A stretch of DNA of 7,873 nucleotides from contig RFQK01000065.1 in assembly GCA_009925045.1 (NCBI GenBank), positions 1 through 7,873 on the forward strand. Reading direction: 5' to 3'. Below, piece after piece: positions 1 to 7,873 of the stretch (the stretch's first letter is position 1; each line of letters starts with the position of its first letter). The DNA is from Methylococcaceae bacterium (GTDB lineage Bacteria > Pseudomonadota > Gammaproteobacteria > Methylococcales > Methylomonadaceae). The translations under genes were made by a program, and so were the position numbers. A model generated the notes under the pieces. The model had not been told where the DNA came from, searched no databases, and saw only the letters and a list, made by a program, of their open reading frames with translations.

Positions 1-16
1 TTTGCTCCCCGCTTCA

Positions 17-1597
17 ATGTCTGAACTCCAGTCTGAACTCGATCGGCGAAGAACCTTTGCGATCATCTCCCACCCCGACGCGGGCAAAACGACGCTAACG
101 GAAAAGCTCCTGCTGTTCGGTGGTGCCATCCAGATGGCTGGCTCCGTCAAGGGCAGGAAAGCCGCACGCCATGCCACATCCGACTGGATGGAAATGGAAA
201 AAGAACGGGGTATTTCGATTACAACCTCGGTGATGCAGTTTGAGCACAATGACGCGATTATCAATCTGCTCGACACCCCTGGGCATGAAGACTTTTCTGA
301 AGATACCTATCGCACATTAACTGCGGTGGATTCAGCTCTAATGGTCATCGACGTCGCCAAAGGGGTTGAGGATAGAACCATTAAACTCATGGAAGTCTGT
401 CGTCTGCGGGATACCCCCATCCTGACTTTTATTAACAAACTCGACCGCGAAGGCCGCGAGCCGATTGAATTACTGGATGAAGTGGAAAGTGTCTTAAAAA
501 TCCAGTGTGCCCCCATGACCTGGCCTATCGGCATGGGTAAACGCTTCAAAGGCGTTTACCAATTGTATAAAGACGAAATTCTGTTATTTAGCCCGCATCA
601 TGGCGGCAAAATAGCCGACTCCGAAATCATTAAAGGCTTGGACAATGCCAAGCTAGACGAATTAATTGGTGATCAAGCTGCCGAACTGCGTGATGAAATT
701 GAACTCGTTAAAGGCGCTAGTCATGAATTCAATTTAGAAAAATATCTGGCGGGCGAACAAACTCCAGTATTTTTTGGTTCTGCGATCAATAACTTTGGTA
801 TCAGTGAATTGCTGGATGCTTTTGCCGAATTTGCCCCGGCGCCACAATCACGTCAGGCTGAACAACGCGCGGTTGACCCCAAAGAGGAAAAATTTTCCGG
901 TTTCGTGTTCAAGATACAGGCCAATATGGATCCTGCTCACCGCGACCGTGTCGCCTTTATGCGTATCTGCTCAGGCAAATTCGATAAGGGCATGAAAATG
1001 ACCCATGTCCGCACAGGCAAAACCGTACAAGTTGCCAACGCCATTACCTTCCAAGCCGATAGCCGTAAGAATGTCGAAGAAGCCTTTCCGGGCGACATTA
1101 TTGGTCTGCATAATCATGGCACCATTCAGGTAGGCGACACTTTTACCCAAGGTGAAACGCTGAAATTTGGCGGCATTCCATATTTTGCTCCAGAACTGTT
1201 CCGTCGCGTGGTATTGCGTGATCCGCTGCGCGCTAAAGCCCTGCAAAAAGGCTTGGTGCAACTGACTGAAGAAGGCGCAACCCAGTTATTCAAACCATTA
1301 AAAAATAATGATCTGATCTTGGGTGCTGTCGGGATCTTGCAGTTTGACGTCACCGCTCATCGTTTAAAAACCGAATACAACGTTGAATGTGCCTATGACG
1401 TGTCGCCGATTAACACCGTCCGCTGGGTCAGTTCCAGCAATCCCGCTAAACTGGAAGAATTTAAAAACAAAGCCTTTGAGAATCTTGCCGAAGACGGTGG
1501 CGGCTATCTGGTTTATGTAGCCAGCAGCCGGGTCAACTTACAACTGACAGAAGAACGCTGGCCAGATATCGTTTTTAGCTCTACCCGCGAACTCTAA
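17..1597 (+). CDS. prfC: Peptide chain release factor 3 (RF3), translational GTPase
   Basis: RF3 is a cytoplasmic GTPase that binds the ribosome after peptide release and drives RF1 or RF2 off so that they can be recycled; it is also linked to quality control after miscoding. Counting from the ATG at 17, the product has 526 residues, close to the 529 of E. coli RF3. The GTPase motifs are all present: P-loop SHPDAGKT at about 18-25, switch I GISITT at 65-70, DTPGHEDF at 86-93 and NKLD at 140-143. The RF3-specific segments [28 protein letters not shown] and GVLQFDV-like GILQFDV follow in the expected order, so domains II and III are intact. The same frame is open to base 2 from a TTG, but the ATG at 17 gives the usual short leader before [16 protein letters not shown]. 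The ribosome binding site and promoter cannot be judged because the window starts 16 bases upstream. It converges on mgtA with 7 bases between the stops. Confidence 0.97.
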   Translation: MSELQSELDRRRTFAIISHPDAGKTTLTEKLLLFGGAIQMAGSVKGRKAARHATSDWMEMEKERGISITTSVMQFEHNDAIINLLDTPGHEDFSEDTYRTLTAVDSALMVIDVAKGVEDRTIKLMEVCRLRDTPILTFINKLDREGREPIELLDEVESVLKIQCAPMTWPIGMGKRFKGVYQLYKDEILLFSPHHGGKIADSEIIKGLDNAKLDELIGDQAAELRDEIELVKGASHEFNLEKYLAGEQTPVFFGSAINNFGISELLDAFAEFAPAPQSRQAEQRAVDPKEEKFSGFVFKIQANMDPAHRDRVAFMRICSGKFDKGMKMTHVRTGKTVQVANAITFQADSRKNVEEAFPGDIIGLHNHGTIQVGDTFTQGETLKFGGIPYFAPELFRRVVLRDPLRAKALQKGLVQLTEEGATQLFKPLKNNDLILGAVGILQFDVTAHRLKTEYNVECAYDVSPINTVRWVSSSNPAKLEEFKNKAFENLAEDGGGYLVYVASSRVNLQLTEERWPDIVFSSTREL

Positions 1598-1612
1598 TCA
1601 CATCTCAATCGT

Positions 1613-1650
1613 ATGGGTGAACATAGCGATAAAACGCTTTTTTCACCCAT
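1613..1650 (+). terminator. Inverted repeat just after prfC, candidate 3' end hairpin
   Basis: ATGGGTGAA at 1613-1621 pairs perfectly with TTCACCCAT at 1642-1650. Nested inside, AGCG (1625-1628) pairs with CGCT (1635-1638) around the loop ATAAAA. The structure starts 16 bases after the prfC stop and would form in the prfC transcript, while its DNA also encodes the last residues of MgtA on the other strand. No run of T follows the outer stem, so it is not a textbook intrinsic terminator in that form. The inner 4-bp stem is directly followed by six T (1638-1643), but it is very short. It may stop or trim the prfC message; a chance repeat inside coding sequence is the alternative. Confidence 0.4.
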
Positions 1651-2371
1651 TCAACCAAGATTAAATACACCATCACCAATACCAGTAACAAAATATAGAA
1701 TGCTGCTGGCGGTGCTACGAAACCCAAATAGTGTCCCAAAGGGGTAAAAGGCAAGACGCTGGCGAGCAATACCACAGCCAAGGAAGTCAGAGCCAATATC
1801 GGATGGGCCCGACTTTTAAACGGATTACCTCGGGTGCGTATCACAAAGATGACTAATACTTGGGTACAGAGTGACTCGACAAACCAGCCGGTATGAAATA
1901 AAGCTTCATCGGCATTAAACACCTGAAGCATTAAATAAAAGGTCAGAAAATCAAAAGCAGAACTGATCGGCCCCAACATCCACATAAAATTACGAATCAA
2001 CTGAATATCTAAGACCCGAGGTTTCTGTAATTCGGCTGTATCAACCTGATCTAATGGAATCGGTACTTCAGAAATATCATACAAAATATTGTTCAGCAAA
2101 ATCTGCGTCGGCAACATCGGTAAAAACGGCAGAAACAAAGCCGCACCAGCCATACTAAACATATTGCCAAAATTGGAGCTGGTTCCCATCAAAATATATT
2201 TCATGATATTGCCGAAAGTGCGCCGCCCTTCCAATACCCCTTCGTGCAACACCTGTAAATCCTGATCCAGTAGAATCATGGCAGCAGCATCCTTAGCGAC
2301 ATCCACCGCTGACTCAACTGACAAACCCACATCGGCGGCGTGTAATGACGGCGCGTCATTGATTCCATCGC

Positions 2372-2373
2372 CT
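2372..2373 (-). other. Deletion and frameshift junction in mgtA
   Basis: On the minus strand the frame coding ALDHDHAVV ends at GTGGTGAA (2380-2373), and the next bases GGCGATGGA (2372-2364) begin the conserved GDGIND motif in a different frame. The 5' part up to here is 1472 bases, two more than a multiple of three, and the 3' part is in frame to its stop. The missing piece must therefore be one base more than a multiple of three, and by comparison with MgtA it is about 330 bases. In the GDGIND frame a TGA lies a few codons upstream. The exact breakpoint could shift by a base or two. Confidence 0.8.
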
Positions 2374-3865
2374 TCACCACGGCGTGATCATGATCCAGTG
2401 CCACGGCACGGCGCGCAATACCCAAGACCCTAAAGCCTTCTTGTTCGAGAGCGGCATGCTGCTGATGCATGCGTTCACGTAACAACGTATCTATGGCCTG
2501 CAAGCTTTCAGAACCTGCCGACTCATACTGCTTACATAAAGCCAGGATCTCCTCAGCCGCCCCCTTAACGATCAATTGGCGTTGCTGATCTTTTTCGAGT
2601 AATACCGAAACCCTGCGCCGATCAAAATCGAATGGTACTTCGTCAATTTTGCGCCAGGCTGCACTATCAATATGGCTATGGGCCAGGATCGCTTCATCCA
2701 AAGGACTTTTAATTCCGGTTTCAAAATAGCTATTCAGATAGGCCAGTTCCAATACTCTGGGGCTTTGTATACCTAAAGGGTCTAGATGTTTTTCCAGATG
2801 GATTCTGGCTTCGGTCAGGGTGCCGGTTTTGTCCGTACACAGAATATCCATAGAACCCAGGTCTTGAATAGCCGGTAGACGTTTAACTATGACCTTTTTT
2901 GTAGCCATGTGTAGAGCGCCTCTCGCAAGAGTCACTGACACCACCATAGGCAATAACTCAGGCGTCAAACCCACTGCCAGAGCCACGGCAAACAAGAAAG
3001 ACTCCAACCAGGGTCTGCCCTGCCAGGCATTGATCAACAAGACGAATAAGACCAGCAAAATGGTCAGACGCATGATCAACAATCCAAACTGATGGGCACC
3101 TAGTTCAAAGGCGTTAGGAGGAGGCGCGCGGTTAAGACTCTCAGCGATGGCACCCATGGCCGTGGCATTACCTGTGCAAACCACCAACATCCGTGCATTG
3201 CCTGCAACCACCGTACTTCCCATGAATACCGCATTATGGGCATCCTGAAGCGCTGCATCGGCTGCTAGAGCCATATGTGGACTTTTTTCGACCGGATATG
3301 ACTCACCAGTCAGCAAGGTCTGATTCACAAATAAATCATGTGCCTCTAGCAACAATCCATCTGCAGGCACTCGATCGCCCGCAGTCAGTAAGATGAGATC
3401 ACCCGGCACAACTTCGGCCACCGGAAGGCTGAGTTCCAGACCATCACGAATCACTTTAGCTTTTAAGGCCACGGCAAGTCTGAGTTTTTCTGCCGCCTGT
3501 CCTGCACGGTGTTCCTGAACAAAATCCAGCGTCACACTGAATAAAACCAGAGCACTGATGATTACGAAATTAGTTAATTCCCCAGTCAGTGCTGAAATGG
3601 CACTGGCAACCAGCAACAGTAACACCAGAGGATTTTTAAACCGTGACAGAAACTGTAACCATAAGGCAAGACGGTGGCGACTGGAAAAACTATTGTGGCC
3701 ATACTGAGCCAGCCGTTGCAGTGCTTCATCGGTATTTAAACCACTGAGCTTGTAACCGGATAAGCGCTTTAAGCTGTCTTGAGGATGTAGCCACCAGTTA
3801 GCACCAACCATTGCAGGAGGGAGTTTTGGTTTAAAGATTTTCATCGCGACGCCTTTTGCTGGCCT

Positions 3866-3897
3866 TAAAAACAACAAACCCCGCACTAGGCGGGGTT
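3866..3897 (-). terminator. Intrinsic terminator between the small membrane protein gene and mgtA
   Basis: On the minus strand AACCCCGC (3897-3890) and GCGGGGTT (3884-3877) form an 8-bp GC-rich stem with a 5-base loop, followed by the T-rich run TTTGTTGTTTTTAA. This is a standard rho-independent terminator for transcripts coming from the gene ending at 3925. It ends about 20 bases before the mgtA start at 3844, so readthrough or a promoter hidden further upstream would be needed to express mgtA. On the plus strand no T run follows the stem. Confidence 0.88.
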
Positions 3898-3924
3898 GGT
3901 CAAGTTTATTAAATCGCGGTTGGT

Positions 3925-4236
3925 TTATTTAACACTTTCGGCCAAAGTACCAAATGCAGCCACTTTTTGTTTGCCTGTGTTCACCAGTTCTAAACCTGTA
4001 TCAACCAGTAACGCCACTAAACCTGGAGTGGTATAAACCACTTTACCCAGATAAGCGACTACTGGCAGCGCCACGATAGCCCCAATTAAAGAACCACCCA
4101 ACAGCTTGCTGATCAAAACGACCACATCCAAAGGCAACAAAATCAGTGTGCCAAAATAAACGAGTACGATAAAAGTGAACAACACAAAAACGACAAACTG
4201 AGACAGTTTGACCATGGCGAAACTGAGGTTTTTCAT
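3925..4236 (-). CDS. Small membrane protein of unknown function, 103 residues
   Basis: I do not recognise this family. The product from the ATG at 4236 has 103 residues: a short basic N-terminus (MKNLSFAMVK), a long hydrophobic stretch at about 13-43, a glycine-containing turn (KLLGGS, 44-49), a second hydrophobic stretch at about 50-68, and a polar C-terminal tail with NTGKQK and AESVK. Two membrane helices are therefore likely, and no catalytic motif or cysteine is visible. The frame also opens at a GTG at 4290, but the residues it would add (DKKFIQFRRKN) look like leader rather than protein, and a purine-rich AGAAG precedes the ATG. It has its own candidate promoter (near 4323) and a strong terminator after the stop, so it can be a single-gene unit. 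Its place directly upstream of mgtA allows a link to magnesium transport, but that is inference only. Confidence 0.75.
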   Translation of the reverse strand: MKNLSFAMVKLSQFVVFVLFTFIVLVYFGTLILLPLDVVVLISKLLGGSLIGAIVALPVVAYLGKVVYTTPGLVALLVDTGLELVNTGKQKVAAFGTLAESVK

Positions 4237-4381
4237 AATGTTTTTTCTTCTAAATTGGATGAATTTTTTATCTGTCAGCAAAAATGGCACTCAACCAGGA
4301 TTGCGACAATTATTGGGGAGGCATTATAAGGTAAATACCCCTAAATGACTTATTTTTTTGGCAGCAAACACCCGATCGATT
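4237..4381. other. Intergenic region between rhomboid gene and small membrane protein gene
   Basis: These 145 bases hold the candidate promoter described separately and an AT-rich leader. I see no convincing hairpin after the rhomboid stop at 4382: a run of seven A on the minus strand near 4352-4358 has no stem before it. Transcripts from the rhomboid gene may therefore continue into the small gene. Confidence 0.5.
4323..4351 (-). promoter_or_regulatory. Candidate promoter for the small membrane protein gene
   Basis: A perfect TATAAT lies on the minus strand at 4328-4323. Seventeen bases upstream the hexamer AAGTCA (4351-4346) matches the TTGACA consensus at only three positions, so the -35 is weak and an activator may be needed. 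A short inverted repeat GGTA-TT-TACC lies in the spacer and might be an operator, but arms of 4 bp are easily due to chance. Transcription would begin near 4316 and give a leader of about 80 bases before the ATG at 4236. Confidence 0.5.
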
Positions 4382-5086
4382 TTATTCTTCGACCCAGGCC
4401 TGGCTTTCAATCAGACGCGATTGTTTGATAAAAAAGCGATGTATCAATGCACCTGTTACAAAACCACCCAAATGCGCCCACCATGCGGACTCGGTAGCCG
4501 CTCCGGGAAACACCGCTGCAGTGGTGAGTTGTTGAAGTTGTAAAATCACCCATAAACCTAAAAATGCAATTGCGGGTACTTCAAAAAAAAACGGAAAAAT
4601 CAAAATTGGCAGCAGAATAGTCACTCGTGCTTGAGGGAAACGGAAAAAGTACGCCCCTAAAACACCAGCAATGGCGCCGGATGCACCCACCACGGGGATA
4701 ATTAAGTTTTGTGCAAAATACCACTGAACTGCGGAAGCGATGACACCACAAAGCAGATAGAAGATCAAAAAGCGTTTGTGCCCCATCAGGTCTTCGATGT
4801 TGTCGGCAAAAATCCACATAAACATCATATTGACCAGTAAATGCATCCAGCCACCATGTAAAAAAAGACTGGTCACAAACGACAAATGATAGTCAGGAGG
4901 CAGGCCAAAATGTTTAGCCCACACGGTGTATCGAATTGGCACCATGCCGTATAAATGCAACCAATGCTGAGACAGATAATTTGGCACTAGCAACATAAGA
5001 ATGAAAACCGCGATACAAATTGCCATCAACACCCAGGTTACGACCGGGCGAATATGACAAGGAATGGAATCGCGGATAGGGATCAT
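4382..5086 (-). CDS. Rhomboid-family intramembrane serine protease
   Basis: Rhomboid proteases cut transmembrane segments of other proteins inside the lipid bilayer. Counting from the ATG at 5086 the product has 234 residues and about six membrane helices, the usual bacterial core size. The catalytic signatures are complete: HGGWMHLLVNM (77-87) with the conserved His and Asn of helix 2, VGASGAIAG with the nucleophile Ser136 in GxSG, and AHLGG with His205. The L1 loop region between helices 1 and 2 is present (about residues 40-70). The start at 5086 is chosen because related proteins begin with MIPxRDxxP, and AGGA lies 8 bases upstream; the same frame opens at an ATG at 5137 that would add 17 atypical residues. 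It follows hrpA by 120 bases in the same direction with no clear terminator between, so co-transcription is possible. The natural substrate cannot be deduced. Confidence 0.93.
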   Translation of the reverse strand: MIPIRDSIPCHIRPVVTWVLMAICIAVFILMLLVPNYLSQHWLHLYGMVPIRYTVWAKHFGLPPDYHLSFVTSLFLHGGWMHLLVNMMFMWIFADNIEDLMGHKRFLIFYLLCGVIASAVQWYFAQNLIIPVVGASGAIAGVLGAYFFRFPQARVTILLPILIFPFFFEVPAIAFLGLWVILQLQQLTTAAVFPGAATESAWWAHLGGFVTGALIHRFFIKQSRLIESQAWVEE

Positions 5087-5206
5087 AGGAGTAGTCCTAA
5101 AACTTCTTCGATAACTGCATTCTGCCATGAATTCCATGACCTGCTTAAGTGCTGAAAACAGTTTAGCGACAACAGGACAGGAGTCGTGCTAACAAAAGTA
5201 GATTTC
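5087..5206. other. Intergenic region between hrpA and rhomboid gene
   Basis: In these 120 bases I see neither a GC-rich stem followed by T residues nor a good -10/-35 pair on the minus strand. AGGA (on the minus strand, 8 bases before the ATG at 5086) is the likely ribosome binding site of the rhomboid gene. The absence of a terminator leaves open that hrpA and the rhomboid gene share a transcript. Confidence 0.4.
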
Positions 5207-7873
5207 CTATACAGAATTCCATTGCTTTTCAAGGCGTTGCACCGAAACGGGATAAGCTGTTTTCAGATTTTGAGCAAAAATAGAAACCCTTAACTCTTCC
5301 AAAGCCCAGCGAAACTCATCACGCTCGGGTTGTGGTTGCTGCTGCTTTTTATTTTGTTCGGTCACGGTTTGCCAGTAATGCCGACTCAATCGTTGCAAAC
5401 CCTGCACATCTGCATTATCCGGCTTGAGCTTGTCCAGCCTCTGATTGATTGCTTTTAAATAACGCGGCAAAGCCAAAACCTGAGCCATCGGCGTATGACG
5501 AAGAAAACCCTTATACAGCAACAATCCTAGCTGTTGATGAATATCGTCTCGCACTGCGACAGCAACAGCAGGTTGAGCCAGACGTTGTTTCAATCCCTGA
5601 TAAAGGCTTAAAGCCTCGGCCAGCGCCGTGCCCAACTGAGTACAGGCAGTGACTAATTGGGAACGCTCTGAAGCCAGACGCTGACTAAATACCGCTTCGC
5701 TGCGGATACTGACCGCTTCCACAAAAACCCCGGCAAATAAAGCCATCAAAATATCGTCTTTAAATTCCCCGCCCGTCCTGGCTAACACAGGATGTTCGGG
5801 CAATTGTTGATAAGCCAGTTGTAAAGCTGCGCTCACCCCCGTATTTTTAACCAAATACGCGGCATCCTTGCGACATTGCAACTGGAACAAACGTGTCAGA
5901 CCCGCATAATGTGCTAACTCAGCCTTACGTTGCGTTTCCAAAACCCTGACACCGACACTGTCGCCTTCATCAATAATCGCTGGAAAACCGACAAAGCTTT
6001 GTCCTTGCTGATTAAATTGTAAAGTCTCGGGCAAATCATCAAAAACCCAGCTGAGGCATTTACTGTGGTTGAGTTCATCTTGCGCTAATTTATCAAAACT
6101 CTGCCCAGCAGTACTGGCGTATTCAGCTTGTAATTTAGCCAAATTACGACCATAAGCTAAAGCCTTGCCCGTTTCGTCAACCACCCGGAAATTCATTTGT
6201 AAATGCAGCGGCAATCCCGATGTTTGCCATTCGTTGAGCGGAATCGATTCACCGGTTAATTGCCGCAAACGCTTGCTGAGCCACTCAAATAAAGAACCTT
6301 TAAAATCGGGCTCTACTTCCAAAACCGCTTGTGCGGTTTGCGGTACTGGCACGAAGTGTTTACGCAAATGTTTGGGTAAGGCCTTAATCAGAGCTGTGAT
6401 TTTTTCTTCCAGTAACCCCGGAACCAGCCAGTCAAATGCGGGTGAGCGAATCTGATTAAGCTGATGCACTGGCACAATCGCGGTTACCCCGTCTTCGTCA
6501 TGCCCGGGTTCAAATCGATAATGTAAAGCAATGCTTAAATTACCCAGTTTCTTGGTATCAGGGAAATCCCAGTCATTGATACCGGTTTCCTGTTCACGGG
6601 TCAGATCTTCACGCGTGAGGAACAGAATTTTAGGCTGCTCCCGTTCATGCTGTTTCCGCCATTGGTCTAGGGTAATGCCATTAACAACAGACTGCGGTAA
6701 TTTCTGATCATAAAACTGAAACAGCCATTGTTCATCTTCAATCAAATCTACACGCCGGCCTTTGTGCTGGATGTAGCCCACTTCTTCGAGTAAAGCCTGA
6801 TTGGCACGGAAGAATGGCGCATTAGTATGGTAGTCCTGTTCAACCAACGCGTGCTGAATAAACAAGACCCGTGCAGCCTGAGCGTCAACATTTTCATACG
6901 GCACTTTGCGCTTCGCTTGCAAGGTCAAACCATACAATAAAGTTCTTTCATAGACAGCACTGCGCGCCGCATTTTTTTCCCAGTGAGGGTCATAATAATT
7001 GCGTTTGACCAGATGCTGGGCGCACGCCTCAACCCATTCAGGCTCAATACGCGCCACAATTCGCCCGTAGACTTTGCTGGTTTCCACCTGTTCGGCAGCC
7101 ATAATCCATTTGGGCCTGAGTTTATGCTGACCGGAGCCCGGAAAAATAAAAAATTTCAGTCCACGCGCCCCCAGATACTCGTATTGTTCATGCCTAAAAC
7201 CTATGTTAGACAATAATCCCGGCAACAAGGCACAGTGAATTTGCTGATAATTCGCCGGATTACCACTCATTTTCAAGCCCAGATCCCCCATAGCCACTTG
7301 CATGATCTGACTATGGATATCGTGCCATTCGCGCATGCGGATATAAGACAGAAAGTTGTCCTGACAATACTTGCGCAGCTTACTATTACTGAGATGCTGT
7401 TTCTGCTCTTCAAAAATCTGCCATAAGTTTAGAAACGTCAGAAAATCTGATTCTTCGGCACGAAACTGAGCATGCTTTTGTTCAGCTTGCGGGAGTTTGT
7501 CAGCCGGTTTTTCACGAGGATCTTGAATACTCAACGCGCTGACAATAATCGCCACTTCGCGCAAAGACCCCTGCTCCTGAGCAGCGAGTAACATGCGGGC
7601 CAACTTAGGATCGGTCGGTATCTTGGCTAATTGCCGGCCAACGGCCGTCAGTTGACCTTGTTTGTCCAAGGCATCGACTTCAAACAATGCGTTTTTGCCA
7701 TCCCGGATCATTTTTTCTTCGGGCGGTTCAACAAATGGAAAATCTTCAATATCCCCCAGTTTTAAAGCCGCCATCTGCAAAATGACCGAGGACAAATTGG
7801 TTCGCAAAATTTCGGGTTCAGTAAACTCCGGCCGCAGCAAATAATCTTCTTGAGAATACAAACGGATACAAAT
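5207..7873 (-). CDS. hrpA: ATP-dependent RNA helicase HrpA, C-terminal part (5' end outside window)
   Basis: HrpA is a DEAH/RHA-type RNA helicase; in E. coli it takes part in mRNA processing and has been reported to act on stalled ribosomes. The frame is open to the right edge, giving 888 visible codons that begin ICIRLYSQEDYLLRPEF, the end of the second RecA domain in E. coli HrpA (about 1300 residues). Thus some 410 residues with the Walker and DEAH motifs lie outside. Visible domains in order: RPEFTEPEILRTNL and the helicase-associated HA2/ratchet region (about 10-115, with LTAVGRQLAKIPTDPKLARM), a helical linker, the OB-fold region (about 205-310, with HCALLPGLLSNIGF and FIFPGSG), then the long HrpA-specific C-terminal domain (DUF3418) to the end, closing with DEFRWALEELRVSIFAQNLKTAYPVS as in the family. 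A glutamine-rich patch (KKQQQPQPE) lies just before that. The C-terminus is complete, stop TAG at 5207. No internal lesion is visible. Confidence 0.96.
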   Translation of the reverse strand: MCIRLYSQEDYLLRPEFTEPEILRTNLSSVILQMAALKLGDIEDFPFVEPPEEKMIRDGKNALFEVDALDKQGQLTAVGRQLAKIPTDPKLARMLLAAQEQGSLREVAIIVSALSIQDPREKPADKLPQAEQKHAQFRAEESDFLTFLNLWQIFEEQKQHLSNSKLRKYCQDNFLSYIRMREWHDIHSQIMQVAMGDLGLKMSGNPANYQQIHCALLPGLLSNIGFRHEQYEYLGARGLKFFIFPGSGQHKLRPKWIMAAEQVETSKVYGRIVARIEPEWVEACAQHLVKRNYYDPHWEKNAARSAVYERTLLYGLTLQAKRKVPYENVDAQAARVLFIQHALVEQDYHTNAPFFRANQALLEEVGYIQHKGRRVDLIEDEQWLFQFYDQKLPQSVVNGITLDQWRKQHEREQPKILFLTREDLTREQETGINDWDFPDTKKLGNLSIALHYRFEPGHDEDGVTAIVPVHQLNQIRSPAFDWLVPGLLEEKITALIKALPKHLRKHFVPVPQTAQAVLEVEPDFKGSLFEWLSKRLRQLTGESIPLNEWQTSGLPLHLQMNFRVVDETGKALAYGRNLAKLQAEYASTAGQSFDKLAQDELNHSKCLSWVFDDLPETLQFNQQGQSFVGFPAIIDEGDSVGVRVLETQRKAELAHYAGLTRLFQLQCRKDAAYLVKNTGVSAALQLAYQQLPEHPVLARTGGEFKDDILMALFAGVFVEAVSIRSEAVFSQRLASERSQLVTACTQLGTALAEALSLYQGLKQRLAQPAVAVAVRDDIHQQLGLLLYKGFLRHTPMAQVLALPRYLKAINQRLDKLKPDNADVQGLQRLSRHYWQTVTEQNKKQQQPQPERDEFRWALEELRVSIFAQNLKTAYPVSVQRLEKQWNSV

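Larger units (their letters stand above)
1605..3844 (-). pseudogene. mgtA: Magnesium-transporting P-type ATPase (MgtA/P3B), internal deletion with frameshift
   Basis: P3B ATPases use ATP to bring Mg2+ across the inner membrane into the cell. The 5' part (3844 to about 2373, 490 codons) has the N-terminal helices, the actuator motif TGES (residues 179-182), the P3-type membrane motif GLTPELLPM (292-300), the phosphorylation site DKTGT (338-342) and part of the nucleotide domain down to GFRVLGIARR. The 3' part (about 2372 to 1605) begins in another frame with GDGINDAPSLHAADVG and continues through the remaining membrane helices to the C-terminus. In the family some 110 residues lie between these points, including the DPPK and TGD motifs; here they are absent and the frames do not match. 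The 5' frame runs on for 30 unrelated residues to a stop at 2276-2278. What remains sums to about 745 codons against roughly 900 in the family. The ATG at 3844 is preferred; the same frame opens at a GTG at 3886, but that codon lies inside the terminator hairpin. A complete ATPase cannot be made from this sequence. Confidence 0.9.

Noticed and set aside
774..1353. Other open frames within prfC, hrpA and the rhomboid gene on either strand
   Set aside because: They lie inside well-conserved genes, show no family resemblance and have no ribosome binding context; they are shadows of the real frames.
1605..2330. Separate membrane protein gene starting at the GTG at 2330
   Set aside because: The frame continues upstream into GDGINDAPSLHAADVG, which is the P-type ATPase hinge motif. 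It is therefore the 3' part of mgtA, not an independent gene.
2276..2400. Programmed ribosomal frameshift joining the two parts of mgtA
   Set aside because: A frameshift alone would not restore the missing segment of about 110 residues with the TGD motif, and no slippery run followed by a structure is visible at the junction.
3845..3886. GTG start of mgtA at 3886
   Set aside because: This codon sits in the terminator hairpin and adds 14 residues not expected for the family; the ATG at 3844 fits better.
5087..5137. Upstream ATG starts for the rhomboid gene (5137 or 5128)
   Set aside because: The added residues are unlike rhomboid N-termini, whereas MIPIRDSIP at 5086 matches the common family start and has AGGA at a good distance.
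5132..5222. Direct repeat GAATTCCAT near 5134 and 5214
   Set aside because: Nine bases at this distance, without further flanking similarity, is within chance.
7859..7873. hrpA as a truncated gene starting with TTG at 7861
   Set aside because: The frame continues upstream to the window edge with ICIR, matching the HrpA family before this point, so the truncation is caused by the window limit.

Overview
The window is an ordinary chromosomal stretch of a Gammaproteobacterium. Release factor 3, a MgtA-type P3B ATPase and the C-terminal part of a long HrpA helicase all read like gammaproteobacterial family members, and base composition is moderate. The wording of the proteins is reminiscent of methanotrophs of the Methylococcales, but that placement is a weak impression. 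I see no phage, insertion sequence, CRISPR array, tRNA or rRNA, and no gene-free stretch over 300 bases.

Layout from left to right: (1) prfC on the plus strand, essentially complete, with its start 17 bases from the window edge. (2) Only 7 bases after its stop lies the stop of a convergent minus-strand mgtA. This magnesium-ATPase gene is broken: near 2372/2373 about 110 codons are missing and the two remaining parts are in different frames. The lost part would carry the TGD motif and much of the phosphorylation domain. (3) An 80-base gap holding a clear intrinsic terminator separates mgtA from an upstream gene for an unrecognised 103-residue membrane protein, which has a candidate promoter. 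(4) A rhomboid-family intramembrane serine protease with intact catalytic residues. (5) The C-terminal 888 codons of hrpA, running off the right edge.

Everything from 1605 to 7873 is on the minus strand, so the order of transcription is hrpA, rhomboid, small membrane protein, mgtA, meeting prfC head-on. The genes do not form an obvious pathway: prfC and hrpA act on translation and RNA, while the middle three products sit in the membrane. The observations most worth following are the mgtA lesion, the terminator just ahead of mgtA together with the small membrane protein upstream of it, and a perfect 9-bp inverted repeat placed just after the prfC stop but inside the mgtA coding end. I did not find a convincing new multi-gene system.
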